From SAR324 cluster bacterium (lineage in GTDB: Bacteria; SAR324; XYD2-FULL-50-16), in contig JANQGX010000056.1 of the NCBI GenBank assembly GCA_028282885.1, positions 62,001 through 126,000 on the forward strand: a stretch of DNA of 64,000 bases, written 5' to 3'. Shown here piece after piece: positions 17,444 to 25,816 of this stretch (position 1 is the stretch's first letter; each line of letters begins with the position of its first letter). Under the pieces are notes generated by a model that saw only the letters and a list, made by a program, of their open reading frames with translations, was not told where the DNA came from and ran no database searches. A program made the translations under genes and the position numbers.

Positions 17444-18943
17444 CTACAGATCAAACACCTCTCTCAACTTCAGACCGTCTTCGATATTTCCCTCCAGTTC
17501 CAGTTCCCCTTTAAGAAATGCTTCCTCCACCGAACTGGCCTGAATCAGAATATCTCTCCATACTGAAAAAGGTACCCGGATTTTCAGATCCGCTTCCCGG
17601 TCGCCGCAGTCCGATTCGATGTCTGCTTTTCCTCCGCTGATCCTGAAACAACAGGTCAAAGGCTGTCGGGTTTTTCCCCCGGTTAATTCAACATGAATAG
17701 CAGAATGCCACTCCCCTGCTTTTTCAGGTGTACATCTCTCTGCCAGCTTTTCTGTCATCTCCATCACTTCATCTTCACCGGGCAGGGTGGAGGGATCAGT
17801 TTGTCTGGAATTTAGACCGGCTTTTTTCGCTTTCCTGCGGCTGATCTCCTCCCGGATTTTTTTCTTGGTAAATACCCAGGGAGATTCGGCATCCAGTTCA
17901 TCAACATAAACCTCCCTTCTTACCCGGGAAGACTTGGAAATGGCCAGATTCAACTTCATGATCTCCCTGGCCTGCTCTCCGTTCAACAGTGGTTGGGCTG
18001 TCCCCTTGATGGCATCTATAAAATTATGTGTCGCTCCAATGAATCCCTCCTTCCAATCGGTTGCAATATCATCGACATGGTGCCAGCCATCAGCGTTGTA
18101 GAAGCTCAGGCCTGGCCCCTCCAGAATATTCCCCGTACAGCGATTGATAACAATGATCCCTTTACTTCCCGTAATCTCAAACCATTCATCGTTAGCATAA
18201 TACTTGGAAGGAACGGGAAGATCCGGTGTAATGGCATATTCGCAGCAACCGTACCTCGGGCCATCCTTGTATTTCCACATAATGACAGCCGGACTGTCGA
18301 TAATACCATCCAGGCTGTCAATCCAACTGCTGACGCGTTCGACGGATCCCATCAGATACCAGGCAACGGCCCAGAGATGGTGTCCGTGATCAAATGTCTC
18401 AAATCCCCTGCCTTCTGCATTTTCTGCCGCTCTCCAGGCCCAGGACGATGATGGCACATCCCATCCTCCAGAACCACCGGTTATCATCTTAATCCTTAGG
18501 TTCAAAGGTGTCCCGATTACGCCCTCTTCGATCATCTTTTTGGCAAGCACGATAGGAGGGTAAAACAGGTAATTGTCCGAAACCCGAAAGAGTATGTCGG
18601 AATTTCCAATCGCCTCCAACATCCTGTCGGTACTCTCCAGGCTGATCGTCATCGGTTTCTGCAGAGCGATGTGTTTGCCTGCTTTTGCGGCCTCGATCAC
18701 CATAGGCTCATGGAGCTTCTGCGGAGAAAGGATTTCCACGGCATCAATCGCATCATCGGCCAGCAGTTCCCTGTAATCCTGGTAGAACTTCTCAGCACCC
18801 CATTCAGACTGTTTTGCTTTCCCCAGCGCCTCGTTGGTGTCACAGACAGCTATGACCCTGGCATCGGAACGTTCCAGGTATCCGGGATAGTGAAGATCCG
18901 ATATTCGACCGCAACCGATAAAACCTACACCGAGTCGATCCAT
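17444..18943 (-). CDS. Gfo/Idh/MocA oxidoreductase fused to a C-terminal SCP2-like domain
   Basis: A 499-residue protein, about 130 longer than ordinary Gfo/Idh enzymes. Residues 1-125 form the NAD(P)-binding Rossmann fold (VGFIGCGRIS), and the catalytic-lysine motif reads HIALQKP where EKP is usual. Residues 130-350 form the alpha/beta substrate domain with FDHGHHLWAVAWYLMG. After a Lys-rich linker near 370-390, the last 100 or so residues (RISGGKADIESDCG, ADLKIRVPFSVWRDIL, ELELEGNIEDGLKL) resemble an SCP2 sterol-carrier domain. It probably oxidises a sugar or cyclitol hydroxyl with NAD(P). The SCP2 tail may bind a hydrophobic ligand or serve dimerisation. Part of the catabolic operon. Confidence 0.85.
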   Translation of the reverse strand: MDRLGVGFIGCGRISDLHYPGYLERSDARVIAVCDTNEALGKAKQSEWGAEKFYQDYRELLADDAIDAVEILSPQKLHEPMVIEAAKAGKHIALQKPMTISLESTDRMLEAIGNSDILFRVSDNYLFYPPIVLAKKMIEEGVIGTPLNLRIKMITGGSGGWDVPSSSWAWRAAENAEGRGFETFDHGHHLWAVAWYLMGSVERVSSWIDSLDGIIDSPAVIMWKYKDGPRYGCCEYAITPDLPVPSKYYANDEWFEITGSKGIIVINRCTGNILEGPGLSFYNADGWHHVDDIATDWKEGFIGATHNFIDAIKGTAQPLLNGEQAREIMKLNLAISKSSRVRREVYVDELDAESPWVFTKKKIREEISRRKAKKAGLNSRQTDPSTLPGEDEVMEMTEKLAERCTPEKAGEWHSAIHVELTGGKTRQPLTCCFRISGGKADIESDCGDREADLKIRVPFSVWRDILIQASSVEEAFLKGELELEGNIEDGLKLREVFDL

Positions 18944-18971
18944 TGCTTTCCCCTGGCAAGTTGAAATGTGA

Positions 18972-20408
18972 TTAAAATCCGATTGAGATGTATTTGGTTT
19001 CGTAATAACTTTCCAATCCCTGCTTCCATCCTTCCCTTCCCGTTCCGCTCTTTTTCATTCCGCCGAAAGGACACTGGGCCGCCGCGGGAGAGCAGTCGTT
19101 TATACCGATTATTCCGGCTTCCAGTTTTTCCGCACACTCAATGGTCCATTTCAGATTATTCGTTTTGACATAAGCTGCCAATCCATAGGGCGTATTATTG
19201 GCCATGGCAATCGCTTCATCGATTGCATCATATCCTATAATCGGCATAATCGGGGAGAAAGGTTCTTCCTGTAAAATCGCCATATCGTCCGTAATATCCG
19301 TAACCACGGTGGGTTCGAAAAAATAGCCTTTCTCATATTTCTGACCTTCAGGCTTTTTGCCACCCCAGAGAATTTTTCCACCTTTCTGCCGAATATCCTC
19401 AACAAAGTTGAGACTGTCCTGCACTCTCTTCTCTTCAAAAAGCGGCCCAACATCGGATTCGGGTGCCAGCCCGTTTCCGATTCTCAGTATGGAAACCCTT
19501 TTCACCACCTCCTCTTCAAAAGCCTTTTTCATTGAGTTATGCACGAAAAACCGGCTTGCCGAGATGCAAACCTGCCCCATATTGCGATATTTTGCGAAAA
19601 CCGCCGCTTCGGCAGCCTCTTCCACCGGAACATCCGGTAAAAACAGAAAAGGAGAATGCCCGCCAAGTTCCAGCGAGATTTTCTTCATCCTCTTTGTACA
19701 TTCAACTGCCAATGATCTACCCACGTCCAGAGAGCCGGTAAAACTGATTTTTTTAATCCGCTCATCACCAATAAAAACATCCGAACACTCTCCCGGATGG
19801 CCCACCACAAGGTTTAAAACGCCCGGGGGCAAATCCAGGGCTTCGGTCAGTTCCACCACCCGAATCATGGTTAGGGGAGCCTGACTGGCCGGGCGATTGA
19901 TCACAGTGCAGCCTGCGGCCAACGCCGGGGCGATTTTTCTTGAAGAGAGCAAAATAGGGAAATTCCAGGGAGAAATGGCTGCAACCGGACCCACAGGGTG
20001 CCTGATGGTCATGTGGCGTTTGTCATCCAACCTGTTGGGAATGACATCTCCCGCCGATCGTTTTACCTCTTCCGCATACCATTCGAACTGATCTGCCGCC
20101 GCATTCATTTCGCCCATTGCCTCGGGAAGGGTCTTGCCTACTTCCGAAGTCAGTATTTTTGAAAGCTCTTCCAGGTTCTCCCTGATGACGGCCGCAATAC
20201 CGGAAAGGTATCCTGCCCTTTTATATACGGTCAGGGACTTCCAGGCGGGAAAGGCATCATAGGCGGCCGCAACTGCTGAAGTGGCCTCCGCAGCACCTCC
20301 GTAACCGACTTCAGCAATGACTTCACCGGTTGCAGGATTGATCACCTCCCTGCTCAGACCCGATGCCGATTCCTCCCATTTACCGTTAATATAAGTTGAT
20401 TTGCTCAT
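18972..20408 (-). CDS. NAD(P)-dependent aldehyde dehydrogenase
   Basis: A 478-residue ALDH-superfamily enzyme (succinate-semialdehyde or glycolaldehyde/lactaldehyde dehydrogenase-like). It has the ISPWNFPI cofactor-binding strand, the general base in LELGGHSP and the catalytic cysteine in GQVCISA. The start at 20408 is chosen because GGAGGAG stands just upstream; the ATG at 20429 has none. In the operon it lies between the dehydratase and the Gfo/Idh enzyme and would oxidise the aldehyde released late in the pathway. Substrate not determinable. Confidence 0.93.
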   Translation of the reverse strand: MSKSTYINGKWEESASGLSREVINPATGEVIAEVGYGGAAEATSAVAAAYDAFPAWKSLTVYKRAGYLSGIAAVIRENLEELSKILTSEVGKTLPEAMGEMNAAADQFEWYAEEVKRSAGDVIPNRLDDKRHMTIRHPVGPVAAISPWNFPILLSSRKIAPALAAGCTVINRPASQAPLTMIRVVELTEALDLPPGVLNLVVGHPGECSDVFIGDERIKKISFTGSLDVGRSLAVECTKRMKKISLELGGHSPFLFLPDVPVEEAAEAAVFAKYRNMGQVCISASRFFVHNSMKKAFEEEVVKRVSILRIGNGLAPESDVGPLFEEKRVQDSLNFVEDIRQKGGKILWGGKKPEGQKYEKGYFFEPTVVTDITDDMAILQEEPFSPIMPIIGYDAIDEAIAMANNTPYGLAAYVKTNNLKWTIECAEKLEAGIIGINDCSPAAAQCPFGGMKKSGTGREGWKQGLESYYETKYISIGF

Positions 20409-20481
20409 CACTCCTCCTCGGGTTTTCATTAAAATTCAACTTTATAACTTAGCCCAATTTCTCTTATCATCTGCAACATTT

Positions 20482-22173
20482 CTACAAAAAATCCAGATCG
20501 CATCCCTGGTGAGCTTGCAGTACGTGCTCATGGTGCAGCTTCAACCACCCCCTTGCCGGTGCTTTCGGTAAATCCAGATCTGCTTCCCGTTGTTTTAACT
20601 CCTCCGGAGAAACCATCAAATCGATCCTTCCCTCTTCCACATCCAACTCAATCAGGTCTCCGTCCCTGACCAGCGCAAGTGGTCCCCCAACAGCCGCTTC
20701 GGGTGAACAGTGAAGAACGATGGTTCCGTATGCCGTACCGCTCATTCTGGCATCGGACACTCTCACCATATCTTTTATCCCCTGTTCTGCCAGGTATTTC
20801 GGTATCGGCAACGAGCCTGCTTCAGGCATTCCCGCCCCCACAGGCCCTCCGTTACGTAGTATCATGACATGGTCCGGGGTAATTCCCAATCGTGGATCGT
20901 CGATTCGATCCGCCGCATCTGCCGGTGATTCAAAAACAACTGCCGGCCCTCTGTGTTTCATGAGCAGATCTGAAGCTGCGGCAGCCTTGATAATCGCCCC
21001 ATCAGGGGCCAACGATCCGAAAACGGCCCGGATCGCTCCCCGTTTCTGCAACGGAGTTTCTTTTCTTCTGATGGTCTCCTGCCATTCCCCCGGCCCCTGG
21101 TATGTTGTCAGGAGATCGCCCAACGGTTTGCCGGTGATGGTAAGCGCATCCGGGTCCAGTAGCGGCTCAAGTTCCTTCAACAGCACTTTCATGCCACCCG
21201 CATTGTGGAAATCCTCCATATACCCTTTGCCTGCGGGCTTACAATCCACCAGCATAGGTGTCTTTTGGGATACGTCGTTAAAATCCTGCAGGCTCAGTTC
21301 AATATTGGCTCTGCGAGCCATGGCAATGAGATGTACAATCGCATTTGTCGATCCGCCAATGGCCATCAAAACAGTCAGCGCGTTTACAAAAGATCCCCTG
21401 GTAAGAATTTTGGAAGGTTTGAGATCGGATCTTGCCAGTTCAACCGCATGCCGACCGGAAGCAACACAGTTCTTTAAACGATCCCCGGAAGCATGAGGAG
21501 GCGATGCTCCGCCAGGCAGCATTAATCCCAGGGTTTCCAGAAGACAGGCCATGGTCGAAGCAGTTCCCATTACCATGCAGGTCCCGCCGGTAGCACAAAG
21601 GGATTCTTCAATCTCACAGATCTCCTCTTGTGACAGTTCCCCGGCCCTGAAACTGGCCCACAATCTGCGACAATCCGTACAAGCTCCCAATCGTTCACCA
21701 CGCCAGTGTCCCGTCAACATGGAACCGGCGACGATTTGAACAGCAGGGATATCGGCGGAAATGGCCGCCATTGACTGGGCCGGAACCGTTTTGTCACAAC
21801 CTCCGAGCAATACTACCGCATCCATGGGTTGGGCTCGGATCATCTCTTCGGTATCCATTGCCTGGAGGTTACGGAACAACATGGTGGTGGGCGAGGTCAG
21901 GATTTCGTTGAGTGAGATTGTGGGGAAGGCAAAAGGCAAACCACCCGCCTCCAGTACACCCCTTTTGACCGTATCCACCATTTCCGGCATCTGCCGGTGA
22001 CAGGTGTTGTAATCGGAAGATGTGTTTACAATCCCGATGATAGGCCTGTTAATATCCTCCCTGTCATAACCGGCTGACGAGAGAAAGGCCCTCCTCAGGT
22101 AGCGACTGAATTCCGTGTCTCCGTAGGCGGTCAGGTTTTTATATATTCCCTTTTCGTTCTTATCTCGCGACAT
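20482..22173 (-). CDS. IlvD/EDD-family sugar-acid dehydratase
   Basis: A 563-residue dehydratase of the IlvD/EDD superfamily, closest in layout to the [2Fe-2S] pentonate/aldonate dehydratases (L-arabinonate, D-xylonate) rather than to branched-chain IlvD. The three cluster cysteines are C58 (NTCHR), C126 (GGCDKT) and C199 (GGTCMVMGTASTM). The GSTNAIVHLIAMARR and MSGTAYGTIVLH segments are typical. It would convert an aldonate to a 2-keto-3-deoxy acid. GGGAG precedes the ATG. No other valine/isoleucine genes are nearby, which supports a catabolic role. Confidence 0.9.
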   Translation of the reverse strand: MSRDKNEKGIYKNLTAYGDTEFSRYLRRAFLSSAGYDREDINRPIIGIVNTSSDYNTCHRQMPEMVDTVKRGVLEAGGLPFAFPTISLNEILTSPTTMLFRNLQAMDTEEMIRAQPMDAVVLLGGCDKTVPAQSMAAISADIPAVQIVAGSMLTGHWRGERLGACTDCRRLWASFRAGELSQEEICEIEESLCATGGTCMVMGTASTMACLLETLGLMLPGGASPPHASGDRLKNCVASGRHAVELARSDLKPSKILTRGSFVNALTVLMAIGGSTNAIVHLIAMARRANIELSLQDFNDVSQKTPMLVDCKPAGKGYMEDFHNAGGMKVLLKELEPLLDPDALTITGKPLGDLLTTYQGPGEWQETIRRKETPLQKRGAIRAVFGSLAPDGAIIKAAAASDLLMKHRGPAVVFESPADAADRIDDPRLGITPDHVMILRNGGPVGAGMPEAGSLPIPKYLAEQGIKDMVRVSDARMSGTAYGTIVLHCSPEAAVGGPLALVRDGDLIELDVEEGRIDLMVSPEELKQREADLDLPKAPARGWLKLHHEHVLQAHQGCDLDFL

Positions 22174-22358
22174 TTCATTCTCCCGGATCTTCCGATTTCA
22201 TCAAGCCTCTGTTCTTCTATTGACACCTGGATTCTGCAAACTGATAATGATTTACAAATATCTCGCCATCGTCGGTTCTGTTTTGGACAGACTTGGCGCA
22301 AAAAACTCCCCAATGAAGGTTGACCGACCTTTATCTTTGGGCATACTCTCCGACATCT

Positions 22359-24242
22359 TTAAAGTCCGATTCGATGACGCAAGGTTTGTGTTTTTTCGGT
22401 CCAGTTTCCCACATTCCACCTGCCAAAGACTCCCATCCCGCCCAACGGGTCATCACCATAATAGGTCTTCAGATAGACCAATGAAAGACCTTCGTGTTTT
22501 TTTGCAGCTTCCAGTGCTTTTGTCAAAGATGCGACAGATAATCCACCATCGAAGACTGCCATACCCTTGACTGCTCCGGCCAGGGCCAGGTAGTCTACCT
22601 CCACCCCATCCCAGGTGGCAAAGGGTTTTCCATATTGATCCTTCTGCAACCCTGAAATTGCTCCCATCCTTCTGTTGTCCATCAACAGGATACAACCCCT
22701 GGCCCCATGTTCCACACCATCAATCAGGATTTGCGGATTCATCATAAATGATCCGTCACCGCTAAATGCCAATCCATAAAACGGCTTGTCCGCCAACGCT
22801 GTGCTTAACAGGGCAGATGCTGCAAATCCCATGTAGCTGGCTCCCGTTTCTGTGTAGACCTGTCCCGGTTTATCGGCTTCCACAATTTGAAAGCCGTTGG
22901 CCTGGACATCACCCGCATCGAAAAACATGGGAATCTCATTGCGCAGTGCCCAATCCGAAGCGGCCTTAATAGCAGCCGGTTGGGTTAACACATCGCTCTT
23001 CCACATGGGATCGTACAGGGTTTCCTGCTGATATCGCGCTTCCCTGAAAGCGTCCCACTCTTTTCTTTTTTCTATACAGGTTTTCAACCAATGAGATTCT
23101 TCCTCTGCCGGTTTTCCGGCTTCCAACAACCTGTTCAGTTCCTTCAGAACAGACTTTACATCTCCCGGCAGAGGTATGGTCTTGCGATAGTGCAAAACCG
23201 TGTTCAGATCCGTGTTAATATTGATCACCATTTCCACCCTGGGATAACCCGTCCGCGAACAGTCCGACTGGCAGACGAATCGGGTTCCCAGTGCGACCAG
23301 AAGATCCGCCTCTTCCATGGCAAAATTGCCGCTAAGCGTACCCTTCGATCCCCCCACCGTCATATTGCGTTGATGGGAGAAAGGCACTACCCCGGCCGCA
23401 ATTGGGCTTGAAACGGCAACACCATCCGCCAGTTCCAGAAAACTGATCAGCTCATCGCCCAGCATTACCGCACCCCCACCGATTTTCACCACCACTTTTT
23501 CAGCCTTTTCTATGGCATCAACCGCTGCTGCAAGATCATGTCGACTAGGGGATGTTTTTATTTCCGGGACAACGGATTCAGGCAGTTCGGCCAGATTAAA
23601 TCCGGGCATAATTGCCGGTTGGGTGTTCATCGGCATTAACAGGAAAAAAGGTGACTGGCGAAACGGATGGTCGGTTGCGGTGAGCCCCCTGCTGAGAGCG
23701 GTGCTGATTGAACCGGGAGTGTAAAGGGAGTAGGTTTCACCCATCGCCGAAAACAGACGATGGAAGCGATTCTGGTCGTGCCCGGGTATCTGCTGCATAT
23801 TGGGGCCTTCATCCTCAGTTGTCTCGTCAGCCAGCAGGAACCAAACACCAATTCCGTCACTGAGGGGAGCCAGGGAACCCGCAAGGGCATGCAGGGCACC
23901 GGGACCTATTGATGTAATAACCGCACTCTTTTTTCCTGTTACCCATCGCAAGGCGGTGGCTGCATGTACCGCCTCGGTTTCATGACGGACCGCCGTCATC
24001 CTGACAAGTCCGGCATCCTGATACACCCTGATAACCTCTGCGACCTCGGTTGAACCATGCCCAAGAATACCGATATACTCCCTCACATCCTGCTTCAGCA
24101 AACCAAGTACAATCGCTTCCGACAGTGTCAGATCCGTATACCCCTCAAGTCTGCCGGAGAAAAGAGCCTCTTCCAAACCTCCGCACTCCTTGATCGTCGA
24201 TGCCCGTCTTTCCCGTTGCTTGACTATCTCGCTATAACTCAT
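22359..24242 (-). CDS. Thiamine-diphosphate-dependent enzyme (acetolactate synthase/IolD-like)
   Basis: A 627-residue ThDP enzyme with the three-domain order PYR, central, PP. The catalytic glutamate is in VRHETEA (E88). The cofactor motif runs from GDGS (495-498) to N523 (LLMDNRR), and the central domain has IKI-GGGAVMLGDE. It is longer than ALS or benzoylformate decarboxylase (about 550) and near IolD (about 620-640), but I do not see the IolD-specific motifs clearly. In this operon it most plausibly decarboxylates or cleaves the 2-keto-3-deoxy acid made by the dehydratase, or hydrolyses a cyclitol dione. First gene of the operon. Confidence 0.85.
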   Translation of the reverse strand: MSYSEIVKQRERRASTIKECGGLEEALFSGRLEGYTDLTLSEAIVLGLLKQDVREYIGILGHGSTEVAEVIRVYQDAGLVRMTAVRHETEAVHAATALRWVTGKKSAVITSIGPGALHALAGSLAPLSDGIGVWFLLADETTEDEGPNMQQIPGHDQNRFHRLFSAMGETYSLYTPGSISTALSRGLTATDHPFRQSPFFLLMPMNTQPAIMPGFNLAELPESVVPEIKTSPSRHDLAAAVDAIEKAEKVVVKIGGGAVMLGDELISFLELADGVAVSSPIAAGVVPFSHQRNMTVGGSKGTLSGNFAMEEADLLVALGTRFVCQSDCSRTGYPRVEMVININTDLNTVLHYRKTIPLPGDVKSVLKELNRLLEAGKPAEEESHWLKTCIEKRKEWDAFREARYQQETLYDPMWKSDVLTQPAAIKAASDWALRNEIPMFFDAGDVQANGFQIVEADKPGQVYTETGASYMGFAASALLSTALADKPFYGLAFSGDGSFMMNPQILIDGVEHGARGCILLMDNRRMGAISGLQKDQYGKPFATWDGVEVDYLALAGAVKGMAVFDGGLSVASLTKALEAAKKHEGLSLVYLKTYYGDDPLGGMGVFGRWNVGNWTEKTQTLRHRIGL

Positions 24243-24579
24243 GATTTCTCCTGAAACAATCCAATTCCGCTTGCGCCAAAACTAACCCTGTGACATCCGT
24301 CCTCACCCCTGTAATAAGGAGCAAACCCAAATTGTTCTTTCGTTCGAAACTTTTCTTTCAATGGATATTATACCCTATATGTGTTTTTTATACAATCTTA
24401 ATGTATATTATGCAACATAAAATCGAACCATAATCTCCCATTGAGAAGATCTGCTGATCCCTTCTGCTTTAGGATTCTATGTAATATGAGAGTTCGGGTA
24501 ATGACAGGGAGTTGGCGGAATCACATGGATTTGCATTTGATTTGAGATGTTGAAGAAGACATGGTGAAGCCGGAAAAGT
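24243..24579. other. Regulatory intergenic region upstream of the catabolic operon
   Basis: 337 bp between the IclR gene and the ThDP gene, both on the minus strand. It holds the predicted operon promoter (24367-24395) and an AT-rich imperfect palindrome, ATGT...ACAT, at about 24401-24418 just upstream of the -35 that might bind IclR. No gene is seen. Confidence 0.5.
24367..24395 (-). promoter_or_regulatory. Sigma-70-type promoter of the catabolic operon
   Basis: On the minus strand TTGTAT (24395-24390) and a perfect TATAAT (24372-24367) are separated by 17 bp. The -10 is consensus and the -35 is weak (3 of 6), as expected for an activated or repressed catabolic promoter. It lies about 125 bp upstream of the ThDP gene. 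Confidence 0.55.
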
Positions 24580-25350
24580 CTATTGATTACCCCGAGTCGT
24601 ATATCCCAGGAGACGGGAAGCATCCTCTGCAGCCCGCTTAACGATCTCCCCGAAACGGGTTTGATCGGGCTTGATTACCTCTCTCAGGCCGGAGATACCC
24701 AGGGAGTAAAGCACCTCTCCCTTTTGGTCAAATACAGGAGCAGCAAAACAGACGATACCCGGACGATATTCTTCATCGTCAAAAGCCAGCCGTGACTTGC
24801 GAATTGCCTTCAGATCCTTTTTAAGCCGGGAAGCACTCATTACTGATTTTGGTGTATATTGCTCAAACCGGACATTCTTCAGCGTTTTGGCCAGCTCCTC
24901 TTCATCCAGAAACGCCAGCAGGGATTTGCCCAGGGCCGTTACCACCGACGGTTCCCTGGTTCCGACAGACACATGAAGAGAGAGATGTTCACGGGGTTGT
25001 TCCACTGCAAGAAACACAACCTGATCACCATCCAGGATAGCGAGATGTGAATTCTGGTTGGTCTGATTCTGAACTGTCCTGATCACGGGTCTCAACAAAT
25101 CCACTACGTATGAATGGCTGTTCAGGGCTGCCGAGAGTTGCAAAATCTTGTATCCCAGCGAATACTGTTTCGTTTCCGCATCCTGGATTACAAATCCGGA
25201 CTTGACCAACGTGGCGACCAATCTAAAAACCGAGGATCTGTCCAGCGAGAAGTGCTCGGCAATTTCGTTCAATACCATTGGTCTGCCGGCGTTTCCCAGA
25301 ATTTCAAGGATTGTCAATCCTCTTTCCAGAGATTGGATTGTTGTTCCCAT
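24580..25350 (-). CDS. IclR-family transcriptional regulator
   Basis: A 256-residue regulator. The N-terminal winged helix (LERGLTILEILGNAGRP, NEIAEHFSLDRSSVFRLVATL) is followed by a GAF-like ligand domain (LLRPVIRTVQNQTNQNSHLAI, then RLAFDDEEYRPGIVCFAAPVFD). The family usually controls catabolism of aromatic acids, sugars or sugar acids. The gene is directly upstream of, and co-directional with, the ThDP/dehydratase/ALDH/Gfo/symporter operon and most likely regulates it in response to a pathway intermediate. Confidence 0.92.
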   Translation of the reverse strand: MGTTIQSLERGLTILEILGNAGRPMVLNEIAEHFSLDRSSVFRLVATLVKSGFVIQDAETKQYSLGYKILQLSAALNSHSYVVDLLRPVIRTVQNQTNQNSHLAILDGDQVVFLAVEQPREHLSLHVSVGTREPSVVTALGKSLLAFLDEEELAKTLKNVRFEQYTPKSVMSASRLKKDLKAIRKSRLAFDDEEYRPGIVCFAAPVFDQKGEVLYSLGISGLREVIKPDQTRFGEIVKRAAEDASRLLGYTTRGNQ

Positions 25351-25414
25351 ATGGTTTGGTTTGATAAAAGGGTCTTCATTTTACTGCTATAGAGAATGAA
25401 AAGTATATGAATCA

Positions 25415-25807
25415 TTGCTCAGCGTTGTCAATCGAGGCTCAGACCGGGGTGTATTCAAGAATTTCAGACAGCATGAGCATGGAATCAGGATAAGTGATGC
25501 CCAGAAATGGATTGCATTCATCATCGGTACGGCAACCCTGATCATCTTCATGATATTGCTCTGGAACAAACGATTGCAAAAGGAGATGACTGAAAAGGAG
25601 CAAGTCGCCGTTGCGCTGAGAGAATCTGAACGGGCATTACTCAGAACAGGTCGTTTTCCAGATGCCAACCGGACTGCTCTGGAGGTATTTGGATCCTACA
25701 TCGATAAACATCCGTGTGCCCTCTTCGGCCATGGTATCTGCCCTGATTGGGCCAACGAACCATACGGCGATGACCCCCGGTACAGAAAAAAGGCGGGTGA
25801 CTCCTGA
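25415..25807 (+). pseudogene. Remnant of a membrane sensor kinase
   Basis: A 130-codon plus-strand frame between the divergent IclR gene and the convergent glpB gene. It contains one membrane helix (WIAFIIGTATLIIFMILLW) preceded by a segment resembling the end of a periplasmic solute-binding sensor domain (QKWI is typical). It is followed by KRLQKEMTEKEQVAVALRES, the coiled linker that leads into PAS domains, and then by a PAS-like fragment (GRFPDANRTALEVFG). There is no HisKA or ATPase domain, the upstream sensor is gone, and the PAS core seems internally deleted. I read this as a decayed histidine kinase gene. Confidence 0.6.
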
Positions 25808-25816
25808 GTTTCCTGA

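Noticed and set aside
24401-24418. IclR operator palindrome ATGT...ACAT
   Set aside because: Only the outer four bases pair well; too weak to list as a separate site.
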